This document shows positions 1 through 8,978 of a DNA stretch of 64,000 nucleotides, piece after piece (within the stretch, counting starts at the first letter, position 1; every line of letters begins with the position of its first letter). Both the position numbers and the translations under genes were made by a program. Origin of the DNA: Angomonas ambiguus (Eukaryota; Euglenozoa; Kinetoplastea; Trypanosomatida; Trypanosomatidae); the NCBI GenBank assembly GCA_019695575.1, contig JADNSB010000026.1, positions 124,001 through 188,000 of the forward strand. Direction: 5' to 3'. The notes below the pieces were generated by a model. It did not search any database and was not told the origin of the DNA. It worked only from the letters and a program-made list of their open reading frames with translations.

Positions 1-589
1 AGAAGAGCGCCGAAACGGACGCGAGAGAGTGATAAAAGTGGTTCACCTGCTCCCCCACATCCACCCCCGCCAGCACTGTATCGCAACTCACCAGGAGGCA
101 ATCTCGCCTCAACCCCGCCATCCGCAGCCGCTCCTCCCGTAGCACGTCACGGGTGGCAGGAGGAGCGACCACCGTCGTCAGCAGCTCCTCCTCCGAGGCG
201 GACCGCAGCTCTCTCTTGCGCTGTAGATACCCTTTGATACCCCCGTAGTTCGACTTGCAGGTAATAAAGTGGAAAGTGACGGTGGGGAACTCCCGCAGAA
301 GATACTCCTTCAATACCGCCTGTTCCTCCTCTCGGAGGCAGATAAAGAAGTGAAGGAAGCCGTGGTTGAGCAGAGGAGTAAGGACGTACCATATTAGGGG
401 GCGGTTGGCCAGCTCTAGGAGGGGCAGGAAGCTACCCAGTATGGACAGGTCCCCGTCGTCGGTGGAGGATACGCTATCCTCGTCGGAGGAATCGGACTCG
501 GCGCTGGCGACGGAGAGATTGCTAGTGAAGAGGAGAATGTCCACCAAACTCCCCGCCGCCCTCTCCTGACGTAGTTCACTGTTCAACAT
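1..589 (-). CDS. eIF2B gamma subunit-like protein, 5' part only (runs off the left edge)
   Basis: Reading the minus strand from an ATG at 589 gives an open frame of 196 codons that is still open at base 1, so the 3' part is outside the window. The segment NRPLIWYVLTPLL followed by a GF-x-x-x-x-I strand, and later LVSCDTVLAGVDVGEQVNHF, match the nucleotidyltransferase-like domain of eIF2B gamma (human GNKPLIWYPLNLL and VLVLSCDLI). eIF2B is the guanine-nucleotide exchange factor for the initiation factor eIF2 in the cytosol. The very N-terminus is odd: where sugar-nucleotide transferases carry the Gly-rich G-x-G-x-R-L loop, this protein has a Ser/Asp/Glu-rich stretch (about residues 28-52) and no Gly loop. 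The partner subunit eIF2B epsilon is encoded at 25813-28167. The family call rests on motif memory and is fairly secure; which eIF2B subunit it is (gamma rather than epsilon) follows from the LIWY motif. Confidence 0.72.
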   Translation of the reverse strand, partial: MLNSELRQERAAGSLVDILLFTSNLSVASAESDSSDEDSVSSTDDGDLSILGSFLPLLELANRPLIWYVLTPLLNHGFLHFFICLREEEQAVLKEYLLREFPTVTFHFITCKSNYGGIKGYLQRKRELRSASEEELLTTVVAPPATRDVLREERLRMAGLRRDCLLVSCDTVLAGVDVGEQVNHFYHSLASVSALF

Positions 590-1445
590 GTGAGGTTATA
601 CTAGTATGCACTGCTATTGGAGTTTGTTGGTGTTTCGTGGTTATTTTTATTTATTTATTTTTGCCTTTATATAAAATACTACTATTTTTTCTTTTTGTTA
701 GTGTTTTTTTTTTTTTTTTGAAAGGTTTGCTTCTGGAGAATATGGTAAAGAAGGAGAAGAGAAGAATATATAACCAAGTATTAACGCATAGAGCAAAAGT
801 AAGAAATTAAACAGTAATCAAAATAAATAAATAAAAATTTGACACACATTTATTTGTCTTTTTAAATGGACTTCCTCGTTATATAAAAAAAAAACGGTAG
901 ACATTGGAGAAAAATACTATCATAGCTTCTCTTTTTAATAAAAAAAAAAAACATTTGCTACAAAAATTAAAAAGGGGGTCGTTAATGGATGATCCATAAT
1001 ACTAAAAAAAGGGAGAGAAGAACACAAAAATATGTTTTAAGAACCTTTGAAGAAAAAAAAAAGAAGCAGACTGACGTCTTTCTTTACTTGTTATAATTAG
1101 TGGTAATACGATATTTTTAAATAACAAATGTTAAAATTTCATCATTTTTTATTCTTCCTCATAACGTCCTCCTCTTTTCTTTTTTTTTCTTTTTTTGCAA
1201 TCTTCACCTTTCGTTCATCCCTAAAATTCACTTATTTCATTCACTCTTTTTTTTTTTCTCCCTTTTTTTTCGCTCTCCTCCACTATGTTTCTCTTCTCTT
1301 TTTTTTTTCCTACATTACATTCATAATGTCTTTTGTTATTAGCAACACTTTTTGGTTACTACCCCTTACGAAGAGAGAGAGAGAGACACACAACAACAAA
1401 AAAAAAAACACGCATGGTTCAGTTTTCTGTGGAGGTGTGACAGTT
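590..1445. other. AT-rich spacer between V-ATPase B and eIF2B gamma
   Basis: No gene seen. The spacer is dominated by A and T homopolymers with a T-rich half at 1130-1320. The hydrophobic open frame on the plus strand there is only T-rich translation. It should hold the 3' UTR of the V-ATPase B gene and the 5' UTR of the eIF2B gamma gene. Confidence 0.6.
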
Positions 1446-2930
1446 TTAGTGGGTGGTGGTGCGGTCGTAGAACTCATCACGGGTCTTGATATCGATCTTG
1501 TTCAGCATACTCTTAGGGAAGGTGCGAAGAAGTTCCCAGCAGAGGTCCAGGCTCTGAAATACATCGCGGGTCTCGTAGAATCCCTGACAGATGAACTTCT
1601 TTTCAAACTTCTCTAAGAATTCTAAGTAGAGTAAATCCTCGCTACTGAGGGCCTCCTCGCCGACGACGGCCTTCATGGCGAGAATATCACGGGAGATGGC
1701 GTAGGCGGCATACATTTGATTACTGACACCACCGTGATCCTTACGGGTCATTCCCTCACCGATAGCGTTCTTCATCAAACGGGAGAGAGAGGGAAGAATG
1801 TTAATCGGCGGGTACATTTGACGATTGTGCAGCTGACGGTCAATGTAGATCTGACCTTCGGTGATATAACCGGTGAGATCGGGAATGGGATGGGTGATGT
1901 CATCGTTGGGCATGGAAAGGATAGGAATCTGAGTAATAGACCCCGCACGGCCCAACACACGACCGGCGCGCTCGTACAGACGGGCGAGATCGGTATACAT
2001 GTAACCAGGGAAACCACGACGGCCGGGGACCTCCTCACGAGCGGCGGACACCTCTCGAAGGGCATCGGCGTAGGAACTCATATCAGTGAGAATGACGAGC
2101 ACGTGCTTACCGCAGTCGTAGGCGAGGTACTCGGCGGTGGTGAGAGCGAGACGGGGGGTGACGATACGCTCAATGGTGGGGTCGTTGGCCAAGTTCAAGA
2201 ACAGCACCGTCTTCTCGAGAGAACCGTTCTCCTCAAACTCGGTACGGAAGAATCGGGCGGTTTCCTGGTTGACACCCATAGCCGCGAACACCACACAAAA
2301 GTCCTCCTGCTTCCCCTCCCGGCGGACCAGACCCGCCTGTCGGACGATCTGGGCGGCGATATCGTTATGAGGAAGACCAGCGCCGGAGAAGAGTGGAATC
2401 TTTTGTCCACGGGAAATAGACGTCATGACATCAATGGAGGAGATACCCGTCTGAATCATTTCCTCAGGGTACACACGGGCACGGGGGTTGATAGGGATAC
2501 CCTCGATATCCCGATACTGCTCCGGGAGCACCGGCGGACCATTATCAATAGGAATACCAGACCCATTGAACACACGACCCAGCATATCCTCGCACACGCC
2601 CAGCTCCATCACCTTACCAGTGAACTCACACTTGCTCTTGAGCACGTCAATACCCGCGGTACCCTCGAACACCTGCACCACCGCCTTCGTGCCATCCACC
2701 TCCAGCACCTGGCCACGGCGGCTAGTGCCGTCAGCGAGTTCGATGTTGACGATTTCAGCATACGTAGGCTTACGAACATCATCGAGAATCACCAGGGGAC
2801 CGTTGACGGCACGAATGGTGGTGTACTCTAGATGGGGCTTCACGTTATAGTCCTCGCTGATCTCCTTGATGTGGGCGTCGAGCAGTTCTTGCTTCGACAG
2901 CACCCTTGTCGTATCCGCCTCGTGAGACAT
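1446..2930 (-). CDS. VMA2: V-type H+-ATPase subunit B
   Basis: A 494-residue protein of full family length. It is the non-catalytic nucleotide-binding subunit of the V1 sector, which with subunit A forms the ATP-driven hexamer that pumps protons into acidic organelles. The N-terminal beta barrel is seen at [18 protein letters not shown]. The degenerate P-loop region reads [20 protein letters not shown], which is typical of subunit B and lacks the catalytic GKT of subunit A. The ATPase alpha/beta signature appears as [14 protein letters not shown] near residue 390. The start MSHEAD is an ATG and the first Met of the frame. The antisense strand carries a 371-codon open frame across this gene, which is a shadow. 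Confidence 0.97.
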   Translation of the reverse strand: MSHEADTTRVLSKQELLDAHIKEISEDYNVKPHLEYTTIRAVNGPLVILDDVRKPTYAEIVNIELADGTSRRGQVLEVDGTKAVVQVFEGTAGIDVLKSKCEFTGKVMELGVCEDMLGRVFNGSGIPIDNGPPVLPEQYRDIEGIPINPRARVYPEEMIQTGISSIDVMTSISRGQKIPLFSGAGLPHNDIAAQIVRQAGLVRREGKQEDFCVVFAAMGVNQETARFFRTEFEENGSLEKTVLFLNLANDPTIERIVTPRLALTTAEYLAYDCGKHVLVILTDMSSYADALREVSAAREEVPGRRGFPGYMYTDLARLYERAGRVLGRAGSITQIPILSMPNDDITHPIPDLTGYITEGQIYIDRQLHNRQMYPPINILPSLSRLMKNAIGEGMTRKDHGGVSNQMYAAYAISRDILAMKAVVGEEALSSEDLLYLEFLEKFEKKFICQGFYETRDVFQSLDLCWELLRTFPKSMLNKIDIKTRDEFYDRTTTH

Positions 2931-4033
2931 GTGTATGTATGAAAGAGAGAAAGAGATGGATTATAAATAAAAAAAAATACGGTAAAAGGGAAGTTTTTTT
3001 TTTCCTTTGTTTTCTAATGGGGAAAGAAAAGGAAAAAAAAGAGAAAAATAGAGAAATAGAAACAAAGGAAAGGGGTCGGAAAAAACACTATAAAGTAGAT
3101 TTAAATATTCCTTTTAATTTACTGTAGTACATTTACTCGTATATATATACGTGTATATAATATAAGCTACAATAGCAAATAAACAAATTTTAAATATCGT
3201 TTTTTTTTTTCTTACATTTTTTTTTCTGCTTTAAAAAAAAAGTGGTCAGCTTCATCATTATTAAATTCTTTTCTTTTTTTCCGCTATCCGCAAAACGGCT
3301 TTTTAACCACCATCGTAAAAGGAAAAAAAAATTCCTTTACTGATAAGGATTGAAAAAGCAATATTAAAAAGATGAAACAAAGAAAAAAAAATACTAAATA
3401 TAAGTTCTAAATCTCCCCAAAACAATTCTTACATTATTTTCTTTATTTCTTTTTAATGTTTTAGTTTTCTTTTTTTGTTGTTTTTTTTTTAGGTGGAACG
3501 TATAAGGAGAGACTCGAAAAGATTGAAAAAAAAAGTGTAAAAAAGGCAAAACAATTTTGATAGTTTTTTTGTCCTTCTCATAATATTTTTTTTTATCTTT
3601 TCTTCTCTCTCGCAGACTGATCGATAATTTATTCTTTTTTTTTACTATTTGTTTATTTTATTTTCTTATTTTATTTTCGGGATAAAAGAAAGTAATAATA
3701 ATAAAAAAAACGGGTTTTGGCAAATAAGGGTTTATTTTCGTTTTAAGGGGATTTCTGATACGACGATAAATGCAAAAGAAAAAAAAAGAAAGGAAAAGGA
3801 AAATCAAAAACAGAACACTTCTCTTTTTTTTCCCCCCTTTTTTCCTTTTTTCCTTCCTTCTTTTTTTTTTTTTCTCTTTCGCTTTCATTTCTGCAATACT
3901 AAAAGTAATGTTCATCACAAGTTAATAATAGTATTGCTGGAAACGATAAGGTCCATTTTCCTCTTTCTCGCTTCTTTTTTTCAAGTGTAATGAGGAAAAA
4001 AAAAAAGAAGAGAGAGATAGAAAAGAAAGAGGA
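2931..4033. other. 1.1-kb AT-rich spacer, no gene seen
   Basis: The spacer is filled with runs of A and T and weak short frames rich in Phe/Lys. No tRNA-like or conserved stretch was recognised. It should contain the 3' UTR of the E2 gene and the 5' leader of V-ATPase B. Confidence 0.6.
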
Positions 4034-5188
4034 TTAAGAGAGGTCTAGCACCATACGGGCGGGGTCCTCAATTAAGTTCTTAATCTTTACTAAAAATGTC
4101 ACCGCCTCTGATCCATCGATCAGTCGATGGTCGTAGGTGAGGGCGACCGCCATGACATCACGAATCTCAATCTTATCTCCCACCACCCACGGCTTCTTCT
4201 TGATGGCGTGCATGCCCAAGATGGCGCTCTGAGGGGGGTTGATGATGGGAGTACCCATCCAGGAGCCAAAGACACCGCCGTTGGAGATGGTGAAGGTCCC
4301 TCCGGTCATCTCCGCCATCGTCAGTTTATTAACGCGGGCGCGGGCACCGTAGTCGGCGATCGTCTTCTCGATATCAGCAAGGTTCATGCTCTGCACATCC
4401 CGAATGACGGGCACCACCAGACCACGGGGGGTGGCGACGGCGATGGAAATATCGACAAAGTCGTGGTAGTCGATGGTGTCCTGGCCAAACGAAGCGTTCA
4501 CCACCGGCACATCCTTCAGGGCGATGGCGGAGGCCTTCACAAAAGGTGACATTAACCCCAACTTCACGTCGTGGCGTTTGGCGAAGTCGTCCTTGTACTT
4601 GCGGCGCAGCTCCATCAGAGGGGTCATGTCGATCTCGTTAAAGGTGGTGAGCATGGCGGCGGTGTTCTGACTGGCCTTGAGGCGGTCCGCAATACGCTGT
4701 CGCATGGAGGAAATGCGGACACTAGTCACTCTAGGATCCACGCCCCCCACGCTGTCCAACTTCGGCTTGGGGGTAGGAGTAGGAGTAGGAGTAGCGGCCT
4801 TGGGGGCAGCAGCGGCAGCCTTGGGCGCCTCCGCGGCAGGGGTCTCCACCTTGGTCGCCTTGGGGGCAGGGGGTGCCTCCCCCTCCTTCATCGTCGACAG
4901 CTCCATGCCCACTTCTACATCACTGCCGTCCTCAAAGTTGATCTTGGTGATCACACCGTTCTTTGGGGCACGCACATCCACGTTTAACTTATCGGACTCA
5001 ATTTGGCAAATAATTTCATCCTCGGCGACGTTGTCACCCACCTTCTTGGTCCAGTTGACCACCTTACCAGTGTTGATCGACTCCGCAATGGCGGGTACCT
5101 TGATGGACAGGCAGAAGCGAAAGGCGAGCTGCTGGGCAGAGTAGCCGCTGACTGGGGTGACAGCACGGGGTACGAGACGACGAAGCAT
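4034..5188 (-). CDS. DLST: 2-oxoglutarate dehydrogenase complex E2 (dihydrolipoamide succinyltransferase)
   Basis: A 384-residue mitochondrial enzyme that transfers the succinyl group from lipoate to CoA in the TCA cycle. Residues 1-27 look like a mitochondrial targeting peptide (Arg-rich, no acids). One lipoyl domain spans about 28-103, with the lipoylated lysine in ESDKLNV (Lys67). A Pro/Ala/Thr linker follows, and then the catalytic core from about 155 to the end, with the DHRLIDG motif (catalytic His354). There is no recognisable peripheral subunit-binding domain between linker and core, as in mammalian DLST, so this is not a truncation. VPAIAESINTG at the start of the lipoyl domain favours the succinyl over the pyruvate dehydrogenase E2. 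A good pyrimidine-AG acceptor lies 42 nt upstream of the ATG. Confidence 0.95.
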   Translation of the reverse strand: MLRRLVPRAVTPVSGYSAQQLAFRFCLSIKVPAIAESINTGKVVNWTKKVGDNVAEDEIICQIESDKLNVDVRAPKNGVITKINFEDGSDVEVGMELSTMKEGEAPPAPKATKVETPAAEAPKAAAAAPKAATPTPTPTPKPKLDSVGGVDPRVTSVRISSMRQRIADRLKASQNTAAMLTTFNEIDMTPLMELRRKYKDDFAKRHDVKLGLMSPFVKASAIALKDVPVVNASFGQDTIDYHDFVDISIAVATPRGLVVPVIRDVQSMNLADIEKTIADYGARARVNKLTMAEMTGGTFTISNGGVFGSWMGTPIINPPQSAILGMHAIKKKPWVVGDKIEIRDVMAVALTYDHRLIDGSEAVTFLVKIKNLIEDPARMVLDLS

Positions 5189-5230
5189 GATGGATACAAA
5201 TTTAAGAATAAAGGAAGAGAAAAAAAGGTG

Positions 5231-5232
5231 CT
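5231..5232 (-). promoter_or_regulatory. candidate trans-splice acceptor AG for DLST
   Basis: On the minus strand a nearly pure pyrimidine run (TTTTTTCTTTTTT, about 5235-5248) is followed by GTAG, and no further AG occurs before the ATG at 5188. That leaves a 42-nt leader. The consensus fits kinetoplastid spliced-leader addition; use of the site is inferred. Confidence 0.5.
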
Positions 5233-5361
5233 ACAAAAAAGAAAAAATAAGCGCTAAGAACAATTCTAAGGAGAGAGTTAAACAAAGGAAAAGGAGGGAG
5301 AAAAGAAAAAATAAAAAGCAATATTTTTTTCATTCAAAAACAATAATAATACTAATAATAA

Positions 5362-5367
<6 letters not shown>

Positions 5368-5405
<38 letters not shown>
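5368..5405. repeat. (GT)n microsatellite
   Basis: An uninterrupted GT dinucleotide run of about 19 units lies in the spacer between RFT1 (3' side) and DLST (5' side). Read on the transcribed strand it is (AC)n and would sit close to the 3' end of the RFT1 gene's upstream neighbour. Confidence 0.9.
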
Positions 5406-5412
<7 letters not shown>

Positions 5413-5426
5413 GTGTATCACCATTC

Positions 5427-7187
5427 TCAGCTCACTTTTTTCTTCCTCCGTTTCTGTTGCACCACTGACCACACCTGACGTAGGAGTTGCCTTATTTCAC
5501 TGTCCAATAACCCAACGGAGAGAACGTACACGACACCCAACACCGTCAAGTACGACAGACGAGGTGGCACAGTTCGTGATACCGCAAAAAGGACCGCCAA
5601 CACCGGCGCCGCTTTGGGTTCCACCCATGCCACGAGATCGCGGAGACTGGCCATCGGACCCACGTGGGTAACAGACACCTTGTCCCCCTCCATCCCCCGC
5701 TCCTTCACCTCACACTGCGTAATCAGATAGGCGTACAGTACACTCCGTAAACTAATGTTCACAATGTTAAACCACACTAACGCAATCACAGTCTGCGTGG
5801 TGAAGTAATACACAATGAAGAAGCAGCCGGCGAGGTTGAATACGGTGAGCACCAGCATACCCTGCCGCAGCCGGCCCACCAACGCTGGGGAGGCCGCAGC
5901 ACGAAGGAACTCCCCCAGCAGACCGCTCACACCGAGTAGCACAATCACATAAAAGTAGAGCTGAAATACCTCCACCATCTCCGGGGCGGCCCAGCGACTG
6001 GTGTAGAGTACCCGCAGCACCTGTCCTGCCAGGGGAGGTCCCACCAACAGAAGCGCAAAACTAAAGTAGAAGGAGAGCTTTAACATTCGCTGTAGGAGGA
6101 GGACCGCCTCCCGACACTCCCCGACGGCGATCAGAGCACTCCACCGCGAGAAGCACGCCGTCTCCCACACCCGGTACACGAGGCGGGCGACAATCGTACC
6201 GAGCTGTCCAATAACCTGGTAGGTACCCCTGGCAGCGGTGGAGCCCATCGACGTCAACGCAAAGTGCTCCGCCTCCGTCATGATTAACCGCAATACACTC
6301 TCCTCTAGGAACCGGCGAAGTATTCCCCAGAGCTCCCCCACCACGGCGATAGTCTCTTTAATAGAGTAGAGGCAGAGAGGAAAGGGAAGGAAAGAGGCGG
6401 AGGAGGAGGAGGAGGCAGTGGTGGTCATCACGGTGTCTCTCATTCGCTTCAGCTCCGTGATATCGCCCAGTGGTCGCAACCAACGAACACCGGTGAAGAT
6501 GAGCAGAAAAAATTGAGTGTGAATCCCACTGTAAACTAACTGTGCCATAGCAAACACGAGACGAAAAAAGTAGGCATCCGCCGCCGGCCCACCCACCCTC
6601 CGTATCCCTACCACCGTCACCAGCTGTCGCCCGACCAGCTCCAGGAACTCGGAAAGGACAATCGTTTTGAACAGCTCTGGCTGTGATAGGGTGAGCAGCA
6701 TGCAGGGCTCCACTAGGGAGAGGAGCAGCACGGAGAGGGCTACGATACTCTCGGGGAGAGAGGAGGGGGTAGCGCCGCTCGCCTGGACCTCGCGGGCACA
6801 ACGACTCAGAGAGGGCAACTTCTGCAGTCCCAGACGATCCAGGAGCTCCAACACCACCACCGCTCCCAGGCAAAGACCAATACAAAAGGTCCCTAGATAA
6901 ATCACCTTTCGAATAGACGCTTCCGAGTAGGGCGATTTATCCTTCTCCTCCTCCTTCGGGTCTGTGTCCTCCGCCGCCTTTATAGTCTTCACTGGTATAC
7001 GAGAGGACACACTTCGGACGGCTTCTCGAGACAGAAACATTACCGTTTCCACATACACGTTATACGTAAATAGAACCCCACTCTGCTCTGGAGTGAGTTG
7101 ACGGGTCTGCACCGTTGTCAAGGCAAAGGTGAATACTTTGAGGAATGCGTTCAGAGCCACGGATGAAATTAAACTCTGAAGAAACAT
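5427..7187 (-). CDS. RFT1: RFT1 homologue, ER membrane protein of lipid-linked oligosaccharide assembly
   Basis: A 586-residue polytopic membrane protein with about a dozen hydrophobic segments. The N-terminal pattern (SSVALNAFLKVFTFALT, then a stretch ending in VETVMFLSREAVR) matches the RFT1 family, whose hallmark is the FLSREGFR-type motif. Other membrane stretches include FYFSFALLLVGPPLAGQVL and the conserved YTSRWA segment. RFT1 belongs to the MOP flippase superfamily and is needed for N-glycan precursor assembly in the ER; whether it is itself the flippase is disputed. The start is the first ATG, preceded by a purine-rich stretch; the nearest good acceptor lies about 130 nt upstream, after a (CT)n tract. 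A second N-glycan gene, glucosidase I, is at 51741-54512. Confidence 0.88.
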   Translation of the reverse strand: MFLQSLISSVALNAFLKVFTFALTTVQTRQLTPEQSGVLFTYNVYVETVMFLSREAVRSVSSRIPVKTIKAAEDTDPKEEEKDKSPYSEASIRKVIYLGTFCIGLCLGAVVVLELLDRLGLQKLPSLSRCAREVQASGATPSSLPESIVALSVLLLSLVEPCMLLTLSQPELFKTIVLSEFLELVGRQLVTVVGIRRVGGPAADAYFFRLVFAMAQLVYSGIHTQFFLLIFTGVRWLRPLGDITELKRMRDTVMTTTASSSSSASFLPFPLCLYSIKETIAVVGELWGILRRFLEESVLRLIMTEAEHFALTSMGSTAARGTYQVIGQLGTIVARLVYRVWETACFSRWSALIAVGECREAVLLLQRMLKLSFYFSFALLLVGPPLAGQVLRVLYTSRWAAPEMVEVFQLYFYVIVLLGVSGLLGEFLRAAASPALVGRLRQGMLVLTVFNLAGCFFIVYYFTTQTVIALVWFNIVNISLRSVLYAYLITQCEVKERGMEGDKVSVTHVGPMASLRDLVAWVEPKAAPVLAVLFAVSRTVPPRLSYLTVLGVVYVLSVGLLDSEIRQLLRQVWSVVQQKRRKKKVS

Positions 7188-7342
7188 CTTTTTTTTTTCT
7201 TTTTACTATTATTATATTTTATTTTATTAATACTAGTATTAATAGGATTCTTTTTTTAGTTGGTTTGATCACACACAAGATGAAGTAAGGCCACTAGTCA
7301 ACGAAAGATTCTGTCTTTTCTAGCAGTTTGAAAGGAAGGAGA

Positions 7343-7384
<42 letters not shown>

Positions 7385-7493
7385 CGGAGAAGCAAAGACG
7401 AAAGTCAAATTTGCATTTCCATGTTCTCTAATACTAGAAAGTAAAAAAGAAAAAAAATTCCTGTGGTGATTTATCCGTTCCGTTTAAGTTTCA
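7188..7493. other. spacer with (GA)n tract
   Basis: No gene seen. It holds a (GA)n run at 7348-7380, which reads as a (CT)n polypyrimidine tract on the transcribed strand. An AG lies at 7320-7321, after about 27 further mixed bases. This could be the acceptor for RFT1. Confidence 0.5.
7348..7380. repeat. (GA)n microsatellite, (CT)n on the transcribed strand
   Basis: A perfect GA dinucleotide run. On the minus strand it is a long polypyrimidine tract upstream of RFT1, followed by CTAG at 7320-7323. It may double as a trans-splicing and polyadenylation signal. Confidence 0.85.
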
Positions 7494-8492
7494 TTACGAT
7501 TGTGGTTCTCCCGCTTTCTCCTCCTCCTCCTCCGGATCTTCCTCTGCCTCTACACTATCCAACGGCGGGAGACGACGTCGTGCAAAGGTCAGGTACGCAC
7601 TGTGTCCTTTAGACACCAAACTGGCTCTGAACTTCACCCTTCCCTCCCCCCTTTCCTCCCTCGATCGCTTGAATACTGGGTTGAACGACTTGGAGAGCGC
7701 TTCTACGGTTCTGATATCGAGGAAGTAATGAGGGGACTCCCGTAACCTCAATACGGTCCTTTGGGTCTGTTCAATACACGGAGAGAAGGTGCAGAGCATT
7801 CCTCCAGGTCGTAAGATATGCACCACATTATCAATGGCAGCCCACGGGGCGGGTACGTCCAAGAAGACGGCATCCACCGACGCGGCGGGGAGGCCGAACC
7901 CCTTCATAGGCTCCGTCTGCTCCGCCACCCTATCCCTAGCAGGATCCTCCCTTCTCTTATCCTCGCTACAGTCCGTGCTGCAGACGTCACACCAGTTGCT
8001 ATCGATCAGCATCCCTACCCCATTCCGCCGGAACTCCTCCCGCGCCTCCAAGCACCGTCCTTGGTGGAAGTCACACGTGTAGACCCGTCCATGAGGCGCC
8101 ACCGTTCTCGCGAGGTTGTGGGTCAAGCTACCACTCCCTGTGCCGGCCTCCGCCACCACCTTGCCAGGTCCTAGGCGAAGATTGGTAATAATGACGGCGA
8201 TATCGGTGTCGTAGATAATTTGAGTTCGATGGGGGACGGCAATCGTCCAGAGGTCCGCGCTGGGCTGCAGGACTAGAATACGAGGGATGGTGGGGTCCTT
8301 TTTACTATTACTCACCCCTTCCACGTAGCGGTTGAGAGGGTGGCCGATGATGTCATCGTGGGCGAACTTTCCCTCCTTGCATTGATGCACCTCTCCCTTC
8401 TTTAGCCGCACTGGCTGTAAACTACGATACCCTTTGAAGACCAGCACCACGTCTCCCTCCTGGGCGACGGTAGTACCTCGGTGGGCGAGCAT
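7494..8492 (-). CDS. TRM61: tRNA (adenine58-N1)-methyltransferase catalytic subunit
   Basis: A 332-residue class I SAM methyltransferase that makes m1A58 in the T-loop of tRNAs, normally as a heterotetramer with TRM6. The N-terminal barrel leads into ADLWTIAVPHRTQIIYDTDI, the family signature (human ELWTLALPHRTQILYSTDI). The SAM site VVAEAGTGSGSLTHNLAR follows at about residue 145, and then FHQGRCLEAREEF. An insert of acidic and basic residues (about 200-225, SEDKRREDPARDR) interrupts the domain before the catalytic segment VDAVFLDVPAPWAAI, which is the usual LDLPxPW motif. The C-terminus is an acidic Glu tail. The ATG sits 6 nt after a strong pyrimidine-AG acceptor. Confidence 0.93.
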   Translation of the reverse strand: MLAHRGTTVAQEGDVVLVFKGYRSLQPVRLKKGEVHQCKEGKFAHDDIIGHPLNRYVEGVSNSKKDPTIPRILVLQPSADLWTIAVPHRTQIIYDTDIAVIITNLRLGPGKVVAEAGTGSGSLTHNLARTVAPHGRVYTCDFHQGRCLEAREEFRRNGVGMLIDSNWCDVCSTDCSEDKRREDPARDRVAEQTEPMKGFGLPAASVDAVFLDVPAPWAAIDNVVHILRPGGMLCTFSPCIEQTQRTVLRLRESPHYFLDIRTVEALSKSFNPVFKRSREERGEGRVKFRASLVSKGHSAYLTFARRRLPPLDSVEAEEDPEEEEEKAGEPQS

Positions 8493-8978
8493 GAGGGGCT
8501 AGAAAAAGTGAATAGAATGATAAAGAAGGGTATTTTTGCTTTCTTTACTAATGTGGTTGGTAATTGAACAAAAAAAAAAAGGGAAAAAGTAGAGGTAAAA
8601 AGATATATGTATATATAACACCAGAAAAGAAATAGGGACACCTGTATACAATGTGAATCACTCCAGGCTGGATACAGTGTGTGTGTGTGTTATGTAAATA
8701 CACGGAACGTCAAGCGTAATGTTACAAGTAATAGCCTTCACTTTAAAGAATAAGATTTAACAAAAAAAAAATGTACAATGGGATTCAAACTTGAAAAAAA
8801 AAAGAAAAAAGCTTCAAGACATTTTTTTTGGATTAAAACTCTATTTTCCCAGGAAAAGAAAAACAAATTGTCGTCTTTGTTTTACTGATTTGATTTTATT
8901 TCCCTTTTTTCCAATTTTCTTTTTTTTGTCGTGTCTTTCCTCTCTTTTTTTCTTTTTCTTTTTCTTTTTTTCTTTTCT
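8493..8978. other. AT-rich spacer
   Basis: No gene seen. A short (GT)n tract lies near 8678-8690, and T-rich stretches lie at 8880-8980. Confidence 0.55.
8499..8500 (-). promoter_or_regulatory. candidate trans-splice acceptor AG for TRM61
   Basis: The minus strand reads CACTTTTTCTAG, followed after 6 nt by the ATG at 8492. This would leave an extremely short native leader. Use of the site is inferred. Confidence 0.5.

Noticed and set aside
1128-1616. 162-codon hydrophobic frame on the plus strand, looking like a membrane protein
   Set aside because: Phe/Leu/Ser runs come from T-rich spacer, and its end overlaps the V-ATPase gene antisense.
1716-2831. 371-codon open frame on the plus strand
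   Set aside because: It lies wholly antisense to V-ATPase subunit B and has His/Thr/Gly-rich composition without any motif; it is a shadow of the GC-rich coding frame.
2931-4033. Search for tRNA or snRNA genes in the larger spacers
   Set aside because: No B-box-like GGTTCGAANCC or its complement and no cloverleaf-like stretch was noticed in any spacer; a covariance-model search would be decisive.
4034-5188. Possible truncation of the E2 protein because the E1/E3-binding domain is missing
   Set aside because: Mammalian DLST also lacks a recognisable domain at this place, and both ends of the protein are complete.
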